From positions 62,001 through 126,000 of the forward strand of contig NZ_JACSNR010000004.1 in NCBI RefSeq assembly GCF_016901815.1: a DNA stretch of 64,000 nt. The letters are read 5' to 3'. Source of the DNA: Hydrogenoanaerobacterium saccharovorans. Its GTDB lineage: Bacteria > Bacillota > Clostridia > Oscillospirales > Ruminococcaceae. The position numbers and the translations under genes are program-made. Under the pieces are notes generated by a model, which saw only the letters and a program-made list of their open reading frames with translations, did not search any database and had not been told where the DNA came from. Positions 1 to 9,270 of the stretch are shown here, piece after piece. Every line of letters begins with the position of its first letter. The first letter of the stretch is position 1.

Positions 1-249
1 GATGGTGGCAATCGCACGCACTTCCATGCCCACCGGAGTAGCCGATACATGGGAGCTGGAAATATTGCCGCCTACCGAGGTCTTGCCCTCTTCCAGGAAC
101 TGGGCCAGACACTGGGCTGCCGCTCCCTCCATCAGAGCCATCATCATGGGGGTGGCAAATACCGGCACATCGCCGCTGCCCACAGCCAGAGCGGTATTCT
201 GCTCGGTTACCTTGGTCTTGAGTTCGAAACTTGCACCTACCTGAATCAT
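1..249 (-). CDS. thioesterase family protein (partial)
   Basis: Only the first 83 codons lie in the window; the gene runs off the left edge, so the C-terminal part is unseen. The visible protein resembles the hot-dog-fold thioesterases related to fluoroacetyl-CoA thioesterase: an early Val-Gly-Ser-Gly-Asp-Val-Pro-Val stretch, the segment Thr-Pro-Met-Met-Met-Ala-Leu-Met-Glu, and a Gly-Lys-Thr-Ser-Val-Gly...Ser-His-Val-Ser-Ala-Thr-Pro-Val-Gly block near residue 65. Such proteins hydrolyse acyl-CoA thioesters in the cytoplasm; the substrate here is unknown. The start ATG (247-249) follows AAAGGAAGA. The gene lies downstream of clpC on the same strand but has its own promoter-like sequence at the clpC stop. 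Confidence 0.75.
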   Translation of the reverse strand, partial: MIQVGASFELKTKVTEQNTALAVGSGDVPVFATPMMMALMEGAAAQCLAQFLEEGKTSVGGNISSSHVSATPVGMEVRAIATI

Positions 250-344
250 CGTTATGATCTTCCTTTCACTTCCGGGAGAGTTCCCGGTCTGATTTGAAAG
301 ACGGATCTTCCATCCGCCGCGGGAACACATTTCCCATAGTCCCT

Positions 345-373
345 ATTATTGCAGAACCGAAAGGAAAAATCAA
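345..373 (-). promoter_or_regulatory. putative sigma-A promoter of the thioesterase gene
   Basis: On the minus strand TTGATT, a 17-base spacer and AATAAT are visible; the -35 overlaps the clpC stop codon. It would start transcription about 90 bases before the thioesterase ATG. Prediction by eye. Confidence 0.4.
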
Positions 374-2802
374 CCGATTTTCTCAAAGACGGTGCGGTCA
401 TTTTCCCGGCGGCAGAGCACCTCACCTTCCGGTAGTGTTCCGGCAAGGCTGGCATCTGCCAGAGGGTCCTCCACCTTCTCCCGGATGGCTTTGAGTACCG
501 GACGGGCTCCATAGGACCGGCAGGCCTTTTCGTCAATGAGCGAATCCACCAGCGACGGGTCAAATTCCAAATGACAGCCCAGCGGCAGCACCCGCCGTGC
601 CAGATCCTGGAGCTGATGCCCGGCGATCTGCCGGAGCTCCTCCCGCCCCAGGGCATCAAACACCACGATCTGATCCAGCCGCCCGAGAAATTCCGGACGG
701 AGCTGGCGGCGTACCTCTGCCATGGCGGCCCGGCGGATCTCGGCCCGGCGCTGCTCCGCTCCCGGCTCCCCGGAGGCAAAGCCCAGAGGGGTGCTGTCAC
801 TGATCTCCCTCGCCCCCAGATTGGAGGTGAGGATCACAATGGTGTTGCGGAAGTTCACCTTCCGTCCGGAGGAGTCGGTGAGGAAGCCATCTCCCAGCAC
901 CTGGAGCAGCAGATCGTAGACATCGGGGTGGGCCTTCTCCATCTCATCAAAGAGCAGCACGCACCAGGGACGGCGGCGCACCCGCTCGGTGAGCTGTCCG
1001 CCCTCCTCATACCCCACATAGCCAGGCGGCGACCCCACCAGCCGGGAGACGGTGTGCTTTTCCATATACTCGGACATATCCAGCCGGATCAGGGCCTTTT
1101 CGGTGCCGAACAGCTCCCGTGCCAAAGCCCGGCAGAGCTCGGTCTTGCCCACGCCGGTGGGCCCCAGGAACAGGAAGGAGCCCATGGGGCGGCCCGGGTC
1201 GGCGATCCCTACCCGACCCCGGCGCACTGCGGCAGCCACCAGGCGCACCGCCTCCTCCTGTCCGATGACGCTCTGATGAAGCGCTTCCTCCAGATGCGCC
1301 AGCCGCTGGCTCTCCTCGGCGTCCAGCTTCTTGACATCGATCCCCGATGCCGAGGAAACGATCTCCGCCACATCATCCGGGGTCACCTTGGGACGGGGAT
1401 CGGTCTCAGGGCTTTCCAGTTCCATCTCCGCCCGCAGCCGTGCCTCCTCGTCCCGGAGCACCGCCGCCGTCTCATAGTCCTGCCGGGTCACAGCGGAGTT
1501 TTTCTCCTCCAGCAGCCGCTTGAGCTGGTCCTCCATCGACTCCTGCTGTTCCGGCGCCTCAAAGGCTGCCAGGCTCACCTTGCTGGCGGCTTCATCCAGC
1601 AGATCCAGCGCCTTGTCCGGCAGCAGACGGTCGCCGATATACCGGGCAGACAGCCGCACCGCCGTCTGGATGGACTCATCTGGGATGCGCACCTTGTGAT
1701 GGGCTTCATAGCGCTCCCGCAGTCCGGCGAGGATGCGCACGGCATATTCCTCGTCCGGCTCCTCCACCAACACCGTCTGGAACCGGCGCTCCAGGGCGCT
1801 GTCGGTTTCAATATGGCGGTGGTACTCGTCCAGGGTGGTGGCGCCGATCACCTGCAGTTCTCCCCGGGACAGCGGCGGCTTGAGGATATTGGCGGCGTCG
1901 ATGGCTCCCTCGGCCGCGCCCACGCCTACAATATTGTGGATCTCATCGATAAAGAGCAGCACATTCCCGGCAGCGGTCACCTCCGCCAGCACATTCTTCA
2001 CCCGGTCCTCAAAATCTCCCCGGTATTTGGTGCCTGCCACCATCGAAGTGAGATCCAGCGATACCAGCCGCTTGCCCCGCAGCCCGTCCGGAACCTCCCC
2101 GGCGGCGATCTTCCGGGCAAGGGCTTCCACAATGGCGGTCTTGCCCACACCCGCCTCACCGATCAGGCAGGGATTGTTCTTGGTGCGGCGGCAGAGAATG
2201 CGCATCACCCGCTCCAGTTCCGCCTCCCTCCCGATCACGGGATCAATCTTCCCGGCAGCTGCCAGCTCAGTGAGGTCCCGGGAATACTTATCCAGAATGG
2301 GCGTCCGGGCTGACCGGGCAGATCCACGCTGGGTGCGGTATTCCGATGTTTGCTGCATGGCGTCCCCCTCCAGCGTATCGGTGACAGTGCGCAGCAGCTC
2401 CCGCTCATTGACCCCGATCTCCTCCAGAAAACGCACCGCAAAGCTCTCCCGCTCCGCCAGGATGGAAGCCAGGATATGCTCGGTGCCAGCCAGCGCGCAG
2501 CCGTTCTTCCGGGCCTGCTGCGCTGCCCGTTCCAGGATGCGCCGGCTCCTGGGGGTGAGGTCATCCGGGGTGAGGCTTACCGGGCTCCCGCGTCCGATAG
2601 TGCGCACCAGCAGTTCACTGAGCTGCCCCGCGGACACATGCCGGGCCTGCAGGGCGCAGTAGGCAACGCCGCTGCCCTCGCCGCAAAGCCCCCAGAGCAG
2701 ATGTTCGCTTCCCACATAGGTATGCCCCAGTTCCCCGGAGATTTTGATCGCCAGATTGATGGCTGTATTGGCTCTTGATGTAAAATCGCCGAAACGATAC
2801 AT
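370..2802 (-). CDS. clpC: ATP-dependent Clp protease ATP-binding subunit ClpC
   Basis: An 810-residue HSP100 AAA+ unfoldase that feeds substrates to ClpP in the cytoplasm. Order of parts: two Clp_N repeats in the first 145 residues; first AAA module with Walker A GEAGVGKT near residue 215 and a FIDEIHN Walker B; a UVR-type coiled segment near residues 425-460 ([21 protein letters not shown]), which distinguishes ClpC from ClpB and ClpA; second AAA module with GPTGVGKTE near 545; an LGF tripeptide near 680 that fits the ClpP-docking loop; and the ClpB-type D2 C-terminus. Length is normal for ClpC. No ctsR, mcsA or mcsB lies next to it, and no tandem GGTCAAA CtsR-type heptads or CIRCE are seen upstream, so its heat-shock control is unclear. 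GGGAG lies 12 bases before the ATG. Confidence 0.95.
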   Translation of the reverse strand: MYRFGDFTSRANTAINLAIKISGELGHTYVGSEHLLWGLCGEGSGVAYCALQARHVSAGQLSELLVRTIGRGSPVSLTPDDLTPRSRRILERAAQQARKNGCALAGTEHILASILAERESFAVRFLEEIGVNERELLRTVTDTLEGDAMQQTSEYRTQRGSARSARTPILDKYSRDLTELAAAGKIDPVIGREAELERVMRILCRRTKNNPCLIGEAGVGKTAIVEALARKIAAGEVPDGLRGKRLVSLDLTSMVAGTKYRGDFEDRVKNVLAEVTAAGNVLLFIDEIHNIVGVGAAEGAIDAANILKPPLSRGELQVIGATTLDEYHRHIETDSALERRFQTVLVEEPDEEYAVRILAGLRERYEAHHKVRIPDESIQTAVRLSARYIGDRLLPDKALDLLDEAASKVSLAAFEAPEQQESMEDQLKRLLEEKNSAVTRQDYETAAVLRDEEARLRAEMELESPETDPRPKVTPDDVAEIVSSASGIDVKKLDAEESQRLAHLEEALHQSVIGQEEAVRLVAAAVRRGRVGIADPGRPMGSFLFLGPTGVGKTELCRALARELFGTEKALIRLDMSEYMEKHTVSRLVGSPPGYVGYEEGGQLTERVRRRPWCVLLFDEMEKAHPDVYDLLLQVLGDGFLTDSSGRKVNFRNTIVILTSNLGAREISDSTPLGFASGEPGAEQRRAEIRRAAMAEVRRQLRPEFLGRLDQIVVFDALGREELRQIAGHQLQDLARRVLPLGCHLEFDPSLVDSLIDEKACRSYGARPVLKAIREKVEDPLADASLAGTLPEGEVLCRRENDRTVFEKIG

Positions 2803-2907
2803 AATTCACACACTCTCCCTGCCCAAATTCCAAAAAAGCAGCCTGTCAGCTACCCCTATAATATGGACCGCTCCGGTCTGCTTATGCCGCAGACCTGCCG
2901 GAGAATG

Positions 2908-2950
2908 AAAAAACGGCAGCGTCCCGGATTCAGCCGGAACACCGCCGTTT
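2908..2950 (-). terminator. rho-independent terminator after dnaE
   Basis: Minus-strand stem AAACGGC/GCCGTTT with a GTTCCGG/CCGGGAC inner stem, followed by a run of T. It lies 25 bases past the dnaE stop and separates dnaE from clpC. Confidence 0.75.
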
Positions 2951-2975
2951 CTGTGATTTGCAGATATAGAGCCCG

Positions 2976-5900
2976 CTATGGGCGGTAGACCACGCAGTCC
3001 TCTCCCAGGACAGTACGCAGCCGGCGCAGCACCGGCTCGGAGATGTCGGTCCAGAGATTTTTGGGGGCAAGCAGCAGTTTGCCGCTGTCCCGGAACCGGA
3101 AGTAAACCGGCGTTTTACCCGGAAATGCTGCCAACAGCTCCCGTACCTCCGCCGTCCTGGGGTCCTCCATCGCCGGGCAGAGCAGGAACAGCCCGGTGCG
3201 TTTGCCCGCAGCCGAGCGTCCGGCGGCCTCCTCCGGAGTGAAGAGCTCCTCCGGGTGGGCCACCTTCTCACAGATGAGCTTGGGTTCCTCGTCCTCCCGG
3301 GTGCTCAGCCGCCCGGTGACTGCCACAGCCTCGCCCTCCCGCAGCAGGGCGGAATAGAGCGCCAGCACCTTGGGAAAAACCAGCATCTCCATCGAGCCGG
3401 TCATATCCTCCAGAGTGATAAAGGCCATGGTATCGTTCTGCTTGGTGATCTTGAGCTTTTTGACTGCCACCAGCGCCACCAGTGTAACGGTACGGTTATC
3501 CAGCCGGTGGCCCTCTTCATCGCTGAAGGAGGAGATCTCCGGCAGACGGCGGCGCTCGATGACCTTGCGGTACTTGGAGAGCGGATGCCCGGTGAGATAG
3601 ACACCGGTGGACTCCTTTTCCAGCTGCAGGAGCTGGAAAAGATCGAACTCCTCCACCTCGGGCAGGATCTTCCCCACCGACACCGGCTCGTCCGACAGGT
3701 CAAAGAGGTTGATCTGTCCGGACAGGTTCTGGCGGTTCTCCTTGTCGATGCTCTCCAGGAGAGCTTCATAGCCCAGCAGGAGCTGCCGGCGCCGGAACCC
3801 GAAGCCGTCCAGGGCGCCGCTCTTGATGAGCCCTTCCATCACCCGCTTATTGAGGTCGCCCTGGCGCATCCGGGTGCAGAAGTCCATGAGATCCGAGAAA
3901 GGACGGCGTTCCCGTTCCTCCACCAGGTACCGGATCACTGCGTCACCGATATTCTTGATGGCGGCAAGGCCGAACCGGATCTTGTCCCCGCTTACCGAGA
4001 AGCCCGCCTGGCTCTCAAACACCGACGGCGGCAGTACTTCGATACCCAGCCGCCGGCACTCGCCGATGTACTCAGTGAGCTTGGAGGTATTGTCCAGCAC
4101 ACTGGTGAGCAGCGCCGCCATATACTCCCGGGGATAGTGGCATTTGAGATAAGCTGTCCGGTAGGCCAGCACCGCATAGGCTGCCGCATGGGATTTATTG
4201 AAGGCATAGGACGCAAAGGAGCTCATCTCGTCAAAGATCTCATTGGCGATCTTCCGGTCGATGCCGTTCTGTTCCGCGCCGTCCAGGAAGCTCTCCCGCT
4301 CCTTTTCCATGACATCATGCTTTTTCTTTGCCATGGCCCGGCGCACCAAGTCCGCCCGTCCATAGGAATAGCCCGCCAGCTGCCGGCAGATCTGCATGAC
4401 CTGCTCCTGGTACACAATACAGCCATAGGTCACATCCAGAATTGGGCGCAGCTCCGGGGTCTTGTAGGTTACCAGCTGGGGATTGTGCCGGTTTCGAATA
4501 TACCGGGGAATCGACTCCATCGGGCCGGGCCGGTAGAGCGAGATCACGGCAATAAGGTCCTCAATGGACTCCGGGCCCAGCTGGGTGATGACATTGCGCA
4601 TGCCCGCCGATTCAAACTGGAATACGCCGAATGCGTGTCCCTCGCCGAGCATTTTGAAGGTGGCAGCATCGTCCATGGGAACTGCTTCCATATCAAAATC
4701 CGGCACGGTCTGGCGGATCATCTCCTCGGCATCATGGATCACCGTCAGATTGCGCAGGCCCAGGAAGTCCATCTTGAGCAGACCCAGCTCCTCCAGTGTG
4801 GTCATGGGATACTGGGTCACAATGGCCTCATCGTTCTTCTGGAGAGGTACATAGGTATCCGCCGGCTCCCGGGTGATCACCACGCCTGCCGCATGGGTGG
4901 AGGCATGCCGTGGCATCCCCTCCAGCGCCCGGGACACATCGATGAGCCTTCTGACATTCTCATCGCTCTCATAGCTCTTCTTGAGCTCCGGCACCGCGGA
5001 AAGCGCCTTGTCGATGGTCATGCCCAGTTCATTGGGGATCAGCTTTGCCACAGTGTCAACATTCTGATACCCGAGCGCCAGAGCCCGTCCCACGTCCCGC
5101 ACTGCCGCACGGGCCGCCATGGTACCAAAGGTGATGATCTGCGCCACATGGTCGGAGCCGTACTTCTGCACCACATAGTCGATGACCTCCTGCCGGCGCA
5201 CATAGCAGAAGTCAATATCAAAGTCGGGCATGCTCACCCGCTCGGGGTTGAGGAACCGCTCAAACAGCAGATTATAGCGCAGCGGGTCGATGCCAGTGAT
5301 GCCGATGCAGTAGGCCACCAGACTGCCCGCACCGCTGCCCCGCCCGGGTCCCACCGGGATTCCCTTGCTCTTGGCGTAGGCGATGAAGTCATGGACAATG
5401 AGATAGTAGTCCACATAGCCCATCTGGGTGATGACCCCCAGCTCATATTCCAGCCGCTCGGTCACCGAAGGATCGGGGTTTTCCCCGTACAGCCGATGCA
5501 TGCCCTCATAGCTCATACGCCGGAAGTAGGAAAGGTTATCCTCGCCGTCCGGCGCCGCGAAGTAGGGCAGCTTGGTCTTGCCGAACTCAAATTCCACATT
5601 GCACCGCTCGGCAATGCGCACGGTATTTTCAAAGGCCTCGTCCACATCGGGAATGGCTTGGCGCATCTCCTCCAGGCTCTTGATATAGAACTGGTCGGTC
5701 TGGAATTCCAGATCGCTGGGATCATTCACCGTCCGGCCGGTCTGGATGCAGACCAGAATGCTCTGGGTGGCGCTGTCCTCCCGGTTGATGTAGTGGGCGT
5801 CGTTGGTGGCGACCAATCCCACCTCATTCTCCCGGGCCAGCTTGATGAGCTGGGGCAGGATGCGCTTCTGTTCCTCGATGCCGTGGTTCTGCAGCTCAAT

Positions 5901-6416
5901 GAAGAAGTTCTCCCTGCCGAAGATGTCCACATACTCCTTGACCGCCTGATCCGCTGCGGCATAGTCGCCGGCGGAGAGCATCCGGGGAATCCGTCCCGCC
6001 AGACAGGCTGACAGGCAGATCAGTCCCTTGTGGTGCTGCCGGAGCAGGTCATTGTCCACCCGGGGCTTGTTGTAGAAGCCCTCGATATAGGCTGCCGACA
6101 CCAGTTTGATGAGGTTCTGATAGCCCTCCTCATTCTCGCAGAGCAGCACCATGTGGTAAGGCGAGGAATCCACCCGGTGCTGTTTATCAAACCGGGTCCG
6201 GGGCGCCACATACACCTCACAGCCGATGATCGGCTTGATTCCCGCCTTCTTGGCAGCGTGATAAAATTCAATGGCGCCGTACATGACACCATGGTCGGTG
6301 ACAGCCACTGCCGGCTGCCCCAGCGCCTTGACCTTTTCCACCAGCCGGTCGATCCGGCAGGCGCCGTCCAGCAGGCTGTATTCACTGTGGACATGCAGAT
6401 GCACAAATCGTTCCAT
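2976..6416 (-). CDS. dnaE: DNA polymerase III subunit alpha (DnaE)
   Basis: Replicative C-family DNA polymerase, 1146 residues. The N-terminal PHP domain begins FVHLHVHSEYSLLDGA; the palm carries the PDFDIDF aspartate pair near residue 400 and the third catalytic aspartate in LLKMDFLGLRNL near 550; fingers and tandem helix-hairpin-helix regions follow, then an OB-fold with VTLVALVAVKKLKITK near residue 1000. There is no proofreading exonuclease insert, so this is DnaE and not PolC. In Firmicutes with both enzymes DnaE extends primers and PolC does bulk synthesis; PolC is not in this window. The gene directly follows whiA (23-base gap) and probably ends the hprK-murB-rapZ-whiA-dnaE transcription unit, with a terminator just downstream. 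GGAAGG precedes the ATG. Confidence 0.97.
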   Translation of the reverse strand: MERFVHLHVHSEYSLLDGACRIDRLVEKVKALGQPAVAVTDHGVMYGAIEFYHAAKKAGIKPIIGCEVYVAPRTRFDKQHRVDSSPYHMVLLCENEEGYQNLIKLVSAAYIEGFYNKPRVDNDLLRQHHKGLICLSACLAGRIPRMLSAGDYAAADQAVKEYVDIFGRENFFIELQNHGIEEQKRILPQLIKLARENEVGLVATNDAHYINREDSATQSILVCIQTGRTVNDPSDLEFQTDQFYIKSLEEMRQAIPDVDEAFENTVRIAERCNVEFEFGKTKLPYFAAPDGEDNLSYFRRMSYEGMHRLYGENPDPSVTERLEYELGVITQMGYVDYYLIVHDFIAYAKSKGIPVGPGRGSGAGSLVAYCIGITGIDPLRYNLLFERFLNPERVSMPDFDIDFCYVRRQEVIDYVVQKYGSDHVAQIITFGTMAARAAVRDVGRALALGYQNVDTVAKLIPNELGMTIDKALSAVPELKKSYESDENVRRLIDVSRALEGMPRHASTHAAGVVITREPADTYVPLQKNDEAIVTQYPMTTLEELGLLKMDFLGLRNLTVIHDAEEMIRQTVPDFDMEAVPMDDAATFKMLGEGHAFGVFQFESAGMRNVITQLGPESIEDLIAVISLYRPGPMESIPRYIRNRHNPQLVTYKTPELRPILDVTYGCIVYQEQVMQICRQLAGYSYGRADLVRRAMAKKKHDVMEKERESFLDGAEQNGIDRKIANEIFDEMSSFASYAFNKSHAAAYAVLAYRTAYLKCHYPREYMAALLTSVLDNTSKLTEYIGECRRLGIEVLPPSVFESQAGFSVSGDKIRFGLAAIKNIGDAVIRYLVEERERRPFSDLMDFCTRMRQGDLNKRVMEGLIKSGALDGFGFRRRQLLLGYEALLESIDKENRQNLSGQINLFDLSDEPVSVGKILPEVEEFDLFQLLQLEKESTGVYLTGHPLSKYRKVIERRRLPEISSFSDEEGHRLDNRTVTLVALVAVKKLKITKQNDTMAFITLEDMTGSMEMLVFPKVLALYSALLREGEAVAVTGRLSTREDEEPKLICEKVAHPEELFTPEEAAGRSAAGKRTGLFLLCPAMEDPRTAEVRELLAAFPGKTPVYFRFRDSGKLLLAPKNLWTDISEPVLRRLRTVLGEDCVVYRP

Positions 6417-6439
6417 ACGGCACCTTCCTTTCTGTAGAA

Positions 6440-7357
6440 TCAGTCTGCGTTCCGGGTGCGCAGTTCCTCCGCCATGCGGCTCAGACGGCTCAGGCGGTGG
6501 TTGAGCCCCGACCGGGACAGCGGTTCGCTGAGTGTCCCCAGCAATTCCCGCAGCGAAAGCTCCGGATTCTCCATCCGCTTCACTGCCACTTCCCGCAGCT
6601 CTTCCGGCAGGCCCTCCAGCCCCAGCGACAGGATCAGATATTCAATATCCGCAATCTGCCGGGCCGAAGCAGTCACCGTCTTGTCGATATTCGCCGTTTC
6701 GCAGTTGGTCACCCGGTTGACCTTGTTGCGCATATCCCGCACGATCTTCACCTCCATCAGCTCCATGGCTGACTTGGGTGCGCCCGCGGCGGTGAGGGCG
6801 TCTTCAATGTTCTCACTTTCCCGGTAGTACAGTACCGCCTGGTCCCGGCGAAGCTGGAACTTGGGCATTCCCACCACCTGTTCCAGCAGTGCCGCCAGCG
6901 GCTCCACCAATCCCGCCCGGTAGACGGTAAATTCCAGCAGGTAGTTCTTCTCCGGGTCGGTCACCGATCCGCAGGCCAGGTAGGCACCGCTGAGAAAGGC
7001 CGCTGCCTCCCCTTCCCGGGCGATCATCTCCGCGTTGATCTGATCCCCCTGCTGTCCGAAATACTCCAACACCTTCTGGCGGGAAGCCGGATGGGACAGC
7101 GCCACCGCATAGTGCCGGGTGGCATTTCCCATGCCGGTGCGGGTGATGGGGATCTCCTCACAGCCCTTGCCGAGAATATCCCGGAGGGTAGCCCGGTAGA
7201 GCTGGGCGATCTCCTGCCGCTCGGTGGTCATCGAGATCTCCCCGGCGTCAAAATGCTTGGAACAGAGCAGCAGGCCATATCCCTGCGCCCTTCTGAATTT
7301 CTTGCGGAGGGTGAGATTTTCCAGGATCTCGGTCCGCACTTCACTGGCAAACGCCAT
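6440..7357 (-). CDS. whiA: DNA-binding protein WhiA
   Basis: WhiA is a Gram-positive DNA-binding protein with a degenerate LAGLIDADG homing-endonuclease-like N-terminal half and a C-terminal helix-turn-helix; it controls sporulation genes in Streptomyces and influences division and chromosome segregation in Bacillus. The 305-residue length fits. Visible family blocks are MAFASEVRTEIL at the N-terminus, AAFLSGAYLACGSVTDPEKNY near residue 120, and NCETANIDKTVTASARQ followed by SLRELLGTLSEPLSRSGLNHR (helix-turn-helix) near the end. RBS AAAGGAGGAG. The gene starts 16 bases after rapZ; the yvcK/glmR gene usually found between rapZ and whiA in Firmicutes is absent here. Confidence 0.95.
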   Translation of the reverse strand: MAFASEVRTEILENLTLRKKFRRAQGYGLLLCSKHFDAGEISMTTERQEIAQLYRATLRDILGKGCEEIPITRTGMGNATRHYAVALSHPASRQKVLEYFGQQGDQINAEMIAREGEAAAFLSGAYLACGSVTDPEKNYLLEFTVYRAGLVEPLAALLEQVVGMPKFQLRRDQAVLYYRESENIEDALTAAGAPKSAMELMEVKIVRDMRNKVNRVTNCETANIDKTVTASARQIADIEYLILSLGLEGLPEELREVAVKRMENPELSLRELLGTLSEPLSRSGLNHRLSRLSRMAEELRTRNAD

Positions 7358-7373
7358 GGCAGTTCTCCTCCTT

Positions 7374-8231
7374 TCAGCGGCTGCGGTTCACGTCCCGGTG
7401 GCTCACCGAGACCCGGTATCCCTTCCGGGCCAGACGCTCCCGGAACAGCTCGGCAAAGGTCACCGACCGGTGCCGGCCACCGGTACAGCCGAACCCGATC
7501 ACCAGGCTGCACTTGCCCTCTGCCAGATAGAGCGGCAGCAGATAGTCCAGCAGACTGTCCAGACGCTGTACCAGTCCCTGGGAGGTCTCCCCAGCCAGCA
7601 CATACTCCTGGACTGCCTGTTCCAGGCCGGTATGCTCCCGGAGTTCCGGGACATAGAACGGATTGGGCAGGCAGCGCACATCAAAGAGCAGGTCGGTTTC
7701 AGCCGGAATGCCGTACTTATATCCAAAGGACATGCAGGTGACGATCATCTTGCCGCTGTCGTCCCCGAAGAGCTGTTCCACCCGCTCCCGGAGCTGTGCT
7801 ATGGTGATAAAGCTCGTATCAATGCGGTAATCCGCCCGCAGACGGAGCGGCTCCAGGAGCTTCCGCTCGGTGCGGATGGCCGCTTCCAGACCGGCGCTTC
7901 CCTCCTCCAGCAGCGGATGCCGCCGGCGGTTCTCCTTGTACCGGCGCAGGATCACGCTGTCCTCCGCCTCCAGCATCAGGATACGGTAGGTATGTCCCTC
8001 GGCGGTGAGCTGATCCAGCGCCTCCGGGAACCGGGCAAACTGTTCTCCGCTGCGGAAGTCGGTCACCAGGGCAATGCGTCCGCCCACCGGCGACTGCTCG
8101 CACAGGCGTGCAAAAGCGCCGATCAGGCCGGATGGGATATTGTCCACGCAGAAGTAGCCCATATCCTCCAGCTCATTCACCGCCACCGTCTTGCCTGCCC
8201 CGGACATACCGGTCACAAAGAGAAAATCCAT
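7374..8231 (-). CDS. rapZ: RNase adapter RapZ / nucleotide-binding protein YvcJ family
   Basis: P-loop ATP/GTPase, 285 residues. The Walker A GMSGAGKTVA is at the very N-terminus; RSGEQFARFPEALD and the C-terminal GFGCTGGRHRSVTFAE block are RapZ signatures. In E. coli RapZ guides the small RNA GlmZ to RNase E to control glucosamine-6-phosphate synthesis; in Bacillus YvcJ affects competence, and its molecular role in Clostridia is not settled. The start at 8231 (ATG, MDFLFVTG) matches the family; an upstream TTG at 8255 would add eight residues inside murB and is less likely. Between murB (7-base gap) and whiA (16-base gap). Confidence 0.93.
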   Translation of the reverse strand: MDFLFVTGMSGAGKTVAVNELEDMGYFCVDNIPSGLIGAFARLCEQSPVGGRIALVTDFRSGEQFARFPEALDQLTAEGHTYRILMLEAEDSVILRRYKENRRRHPLLEEGSAGLEAAIRTERKLLEPLRLRADYRIDTSFITIAQLRERVEQLFGDDSGKMIVTCMSFGYKYGIPAETDLLFDVRCLPNPFYVPELREHTGLEQAVQEYVLAGETSQGLVQRLDSLLDYLLPLYLAEGKCSLVIGFGCTGGRHRSVTFAELFRERLARKGYRVSVSHRDVNRSR

Positions 8232-8238
8232 TGTAGGT

Positions 8239-9180
8239 TCACATTCCTTCCTCAAAGCTGCCCAGCAGCCGGATCTCCGGCTCGAGCAGCACGCCTTCCC
8301 GTTCCTGTACTGTCTTTTGCACCTGACGCATCAGCTCCGCCACATCCGAAGCGGTTGCCCCGCCCCGGTTGATGATGAAACCGGCATGTTTTTCACTCAC
8401 CTGGGCGCCGCCCACCTGCAGACCCTTGAGCCCGCAGCGGTCAATGAGCGCCGCAGCCGGCGGAGTTCCCTCGGGCGGACGCTTGAACGCGCTTCCTGCC
8501 GACGGGTATTCCAGCGGCTGCTTCTCCCGGCGGGCGGTCCCAAGCCGGTCCATGACCGCATAGATCTCCCGGCTGCAGCCCGGTGTGAGCTGCACCTCTG
8601 CCGAGAGAACCCACTCCCCGCTATGGGAGAACCGGCTGTGCCGGTAGCTGAACCCGCATTCGTCCGCTGGGAGCCAGCGCACTGTCCCATCAGAATCCAG
8701 CACCTCCACCCGGGTGATGATGTCCTTCATCTCGCCGCCGTAGGCGCCGGCATTCATATAGACTGCCCCGCCCACTGTGCCGGGAATGCCATGGGCAAAT
8801 TCCAGCCCTGCATAGCCCCGCTCCGCGGCAAAATTCGCCGCCCGTGCCAGGGTAAGTCCCGCCGGGAGCCGGAAGCGTCCCTCGCCGGTGCAGGTGATCT
8901 CTCCGGTCTCTGCCCGGGGACAGAGCACCACGCCCCGCAGTCCCTGATCCGAAACCAGCAGGTTCGAGCCCCGCCCGATGAGCAGCACCGGCAGCTCCAG
9001 TTCCCGGCAGAGCTTTGCCGCCGTCAGGAGCTGGCGTTCGCTGTCCGGGCAGACCAGCCGTTCTGCCGGTCCCCCGATGCGCAGAGTGGTATGACGGCTC
9101 ATGGGCTCCTCCCGGTAGAAGGTGATCCCGGCAGCAGTCAGCCGGCTGTCCAGCTGTGTGAGTTTCTCAGTATACTCCAT
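8239..9180 (-). CDS. murB: UDP-N-acetylenolpyruvoylglucosamine reductase MurB
   Basis: FAD enzyme that reduces UDP-GlcNAc-enolpyruvate to UDP-N-acetylmuramate with NADPH, the second committed step of peptidoglycan synthesis in the cytoplasm. The 313-residue protein shows HTTLRIGGPAERL and LIGRGSNLLVSD (FAD-binding PCMH fold), GLEFAHGIPGTVGGAVYMNAGAYGG... type residues, SYRHSRF, and the C-terminal AGSAFKRP...LIDRCGLKGLQVGGAQVSEKHAGFI blocks. The YRHSRF motif and missing Tyr loop indicate the type II (Gram-positive) form. It follows hprK after 90 bases that fold into a strong hairpin and lies 7 bases ahead of rapZ. RBS GGGGGAAAT. Confidence 0.96.
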   Translation of the reverse strand: MEYTEKLTQLDSRLTAAGITFYREEPMSRHTTLRIGGPAERLVCPDSERQLLTAAKLCRELELPVLLIGRGSNLLVSDQGLRGVVLCPRAETGEITCTGEGRFRLPAGLTLARAANFAAERGYAGLEFAHGIPGTVGGAVYMNAGAYGGEMKDIITRVEVLDSDGTVRWLPADECGFSYRHSRFSHSGEWVLSAEVQLTPGCSREIYAVMDRLGTARREKQPLEYPSAGSAFKRPPEGTPPAAALIDRCGLKGLQVGGAQVSEKHAGFIINRGGATASDVAELMRQVQKTVQEREGVLLEPEIRLLGSFEEGM

Positions 9181-9193
9181 ATTTCCCCCAATG

Positions 9194-9254
9194 CCGCCTG
9201 CCGACAGAGAAACTGCCGGTAGATCTTCCAGTGCGGACAGATACCGGCAGGCGG
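9194..9254. repeat. perfect 10-bp inverted repeat with a competing hairpin between hprK and murB
   Basis: CCGCCTGCCG at 9194-9203 pairs with CGGCAGGCGG at 9245-9254. Inside it CTGCCGGTA at 9213-9221 pairs equally well with TACCGGCAG at 9242-9250, so the two stems exclude each other. No T-run follows on the minus strand, so it is not a simple terminator. It may be an mRNA-processing or stability element, or a REP-like palindrome. Confidence 0.6.
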
Positions 9255-9270
9255 TCGTTCCCTATTGTAA

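Noticed and set aside
571-2313. Long plus-strand open frame opposite clpC
   Set aside because: Antisense to a clear clpC, no family features; GC-rich codon shadow.
3255-6011. 918-codon plus-strand frame opposite dnaE
   Set aside because: Mirror of the dnaE codon pattern with many His/Gln/Leu; no ribosome site or domain.
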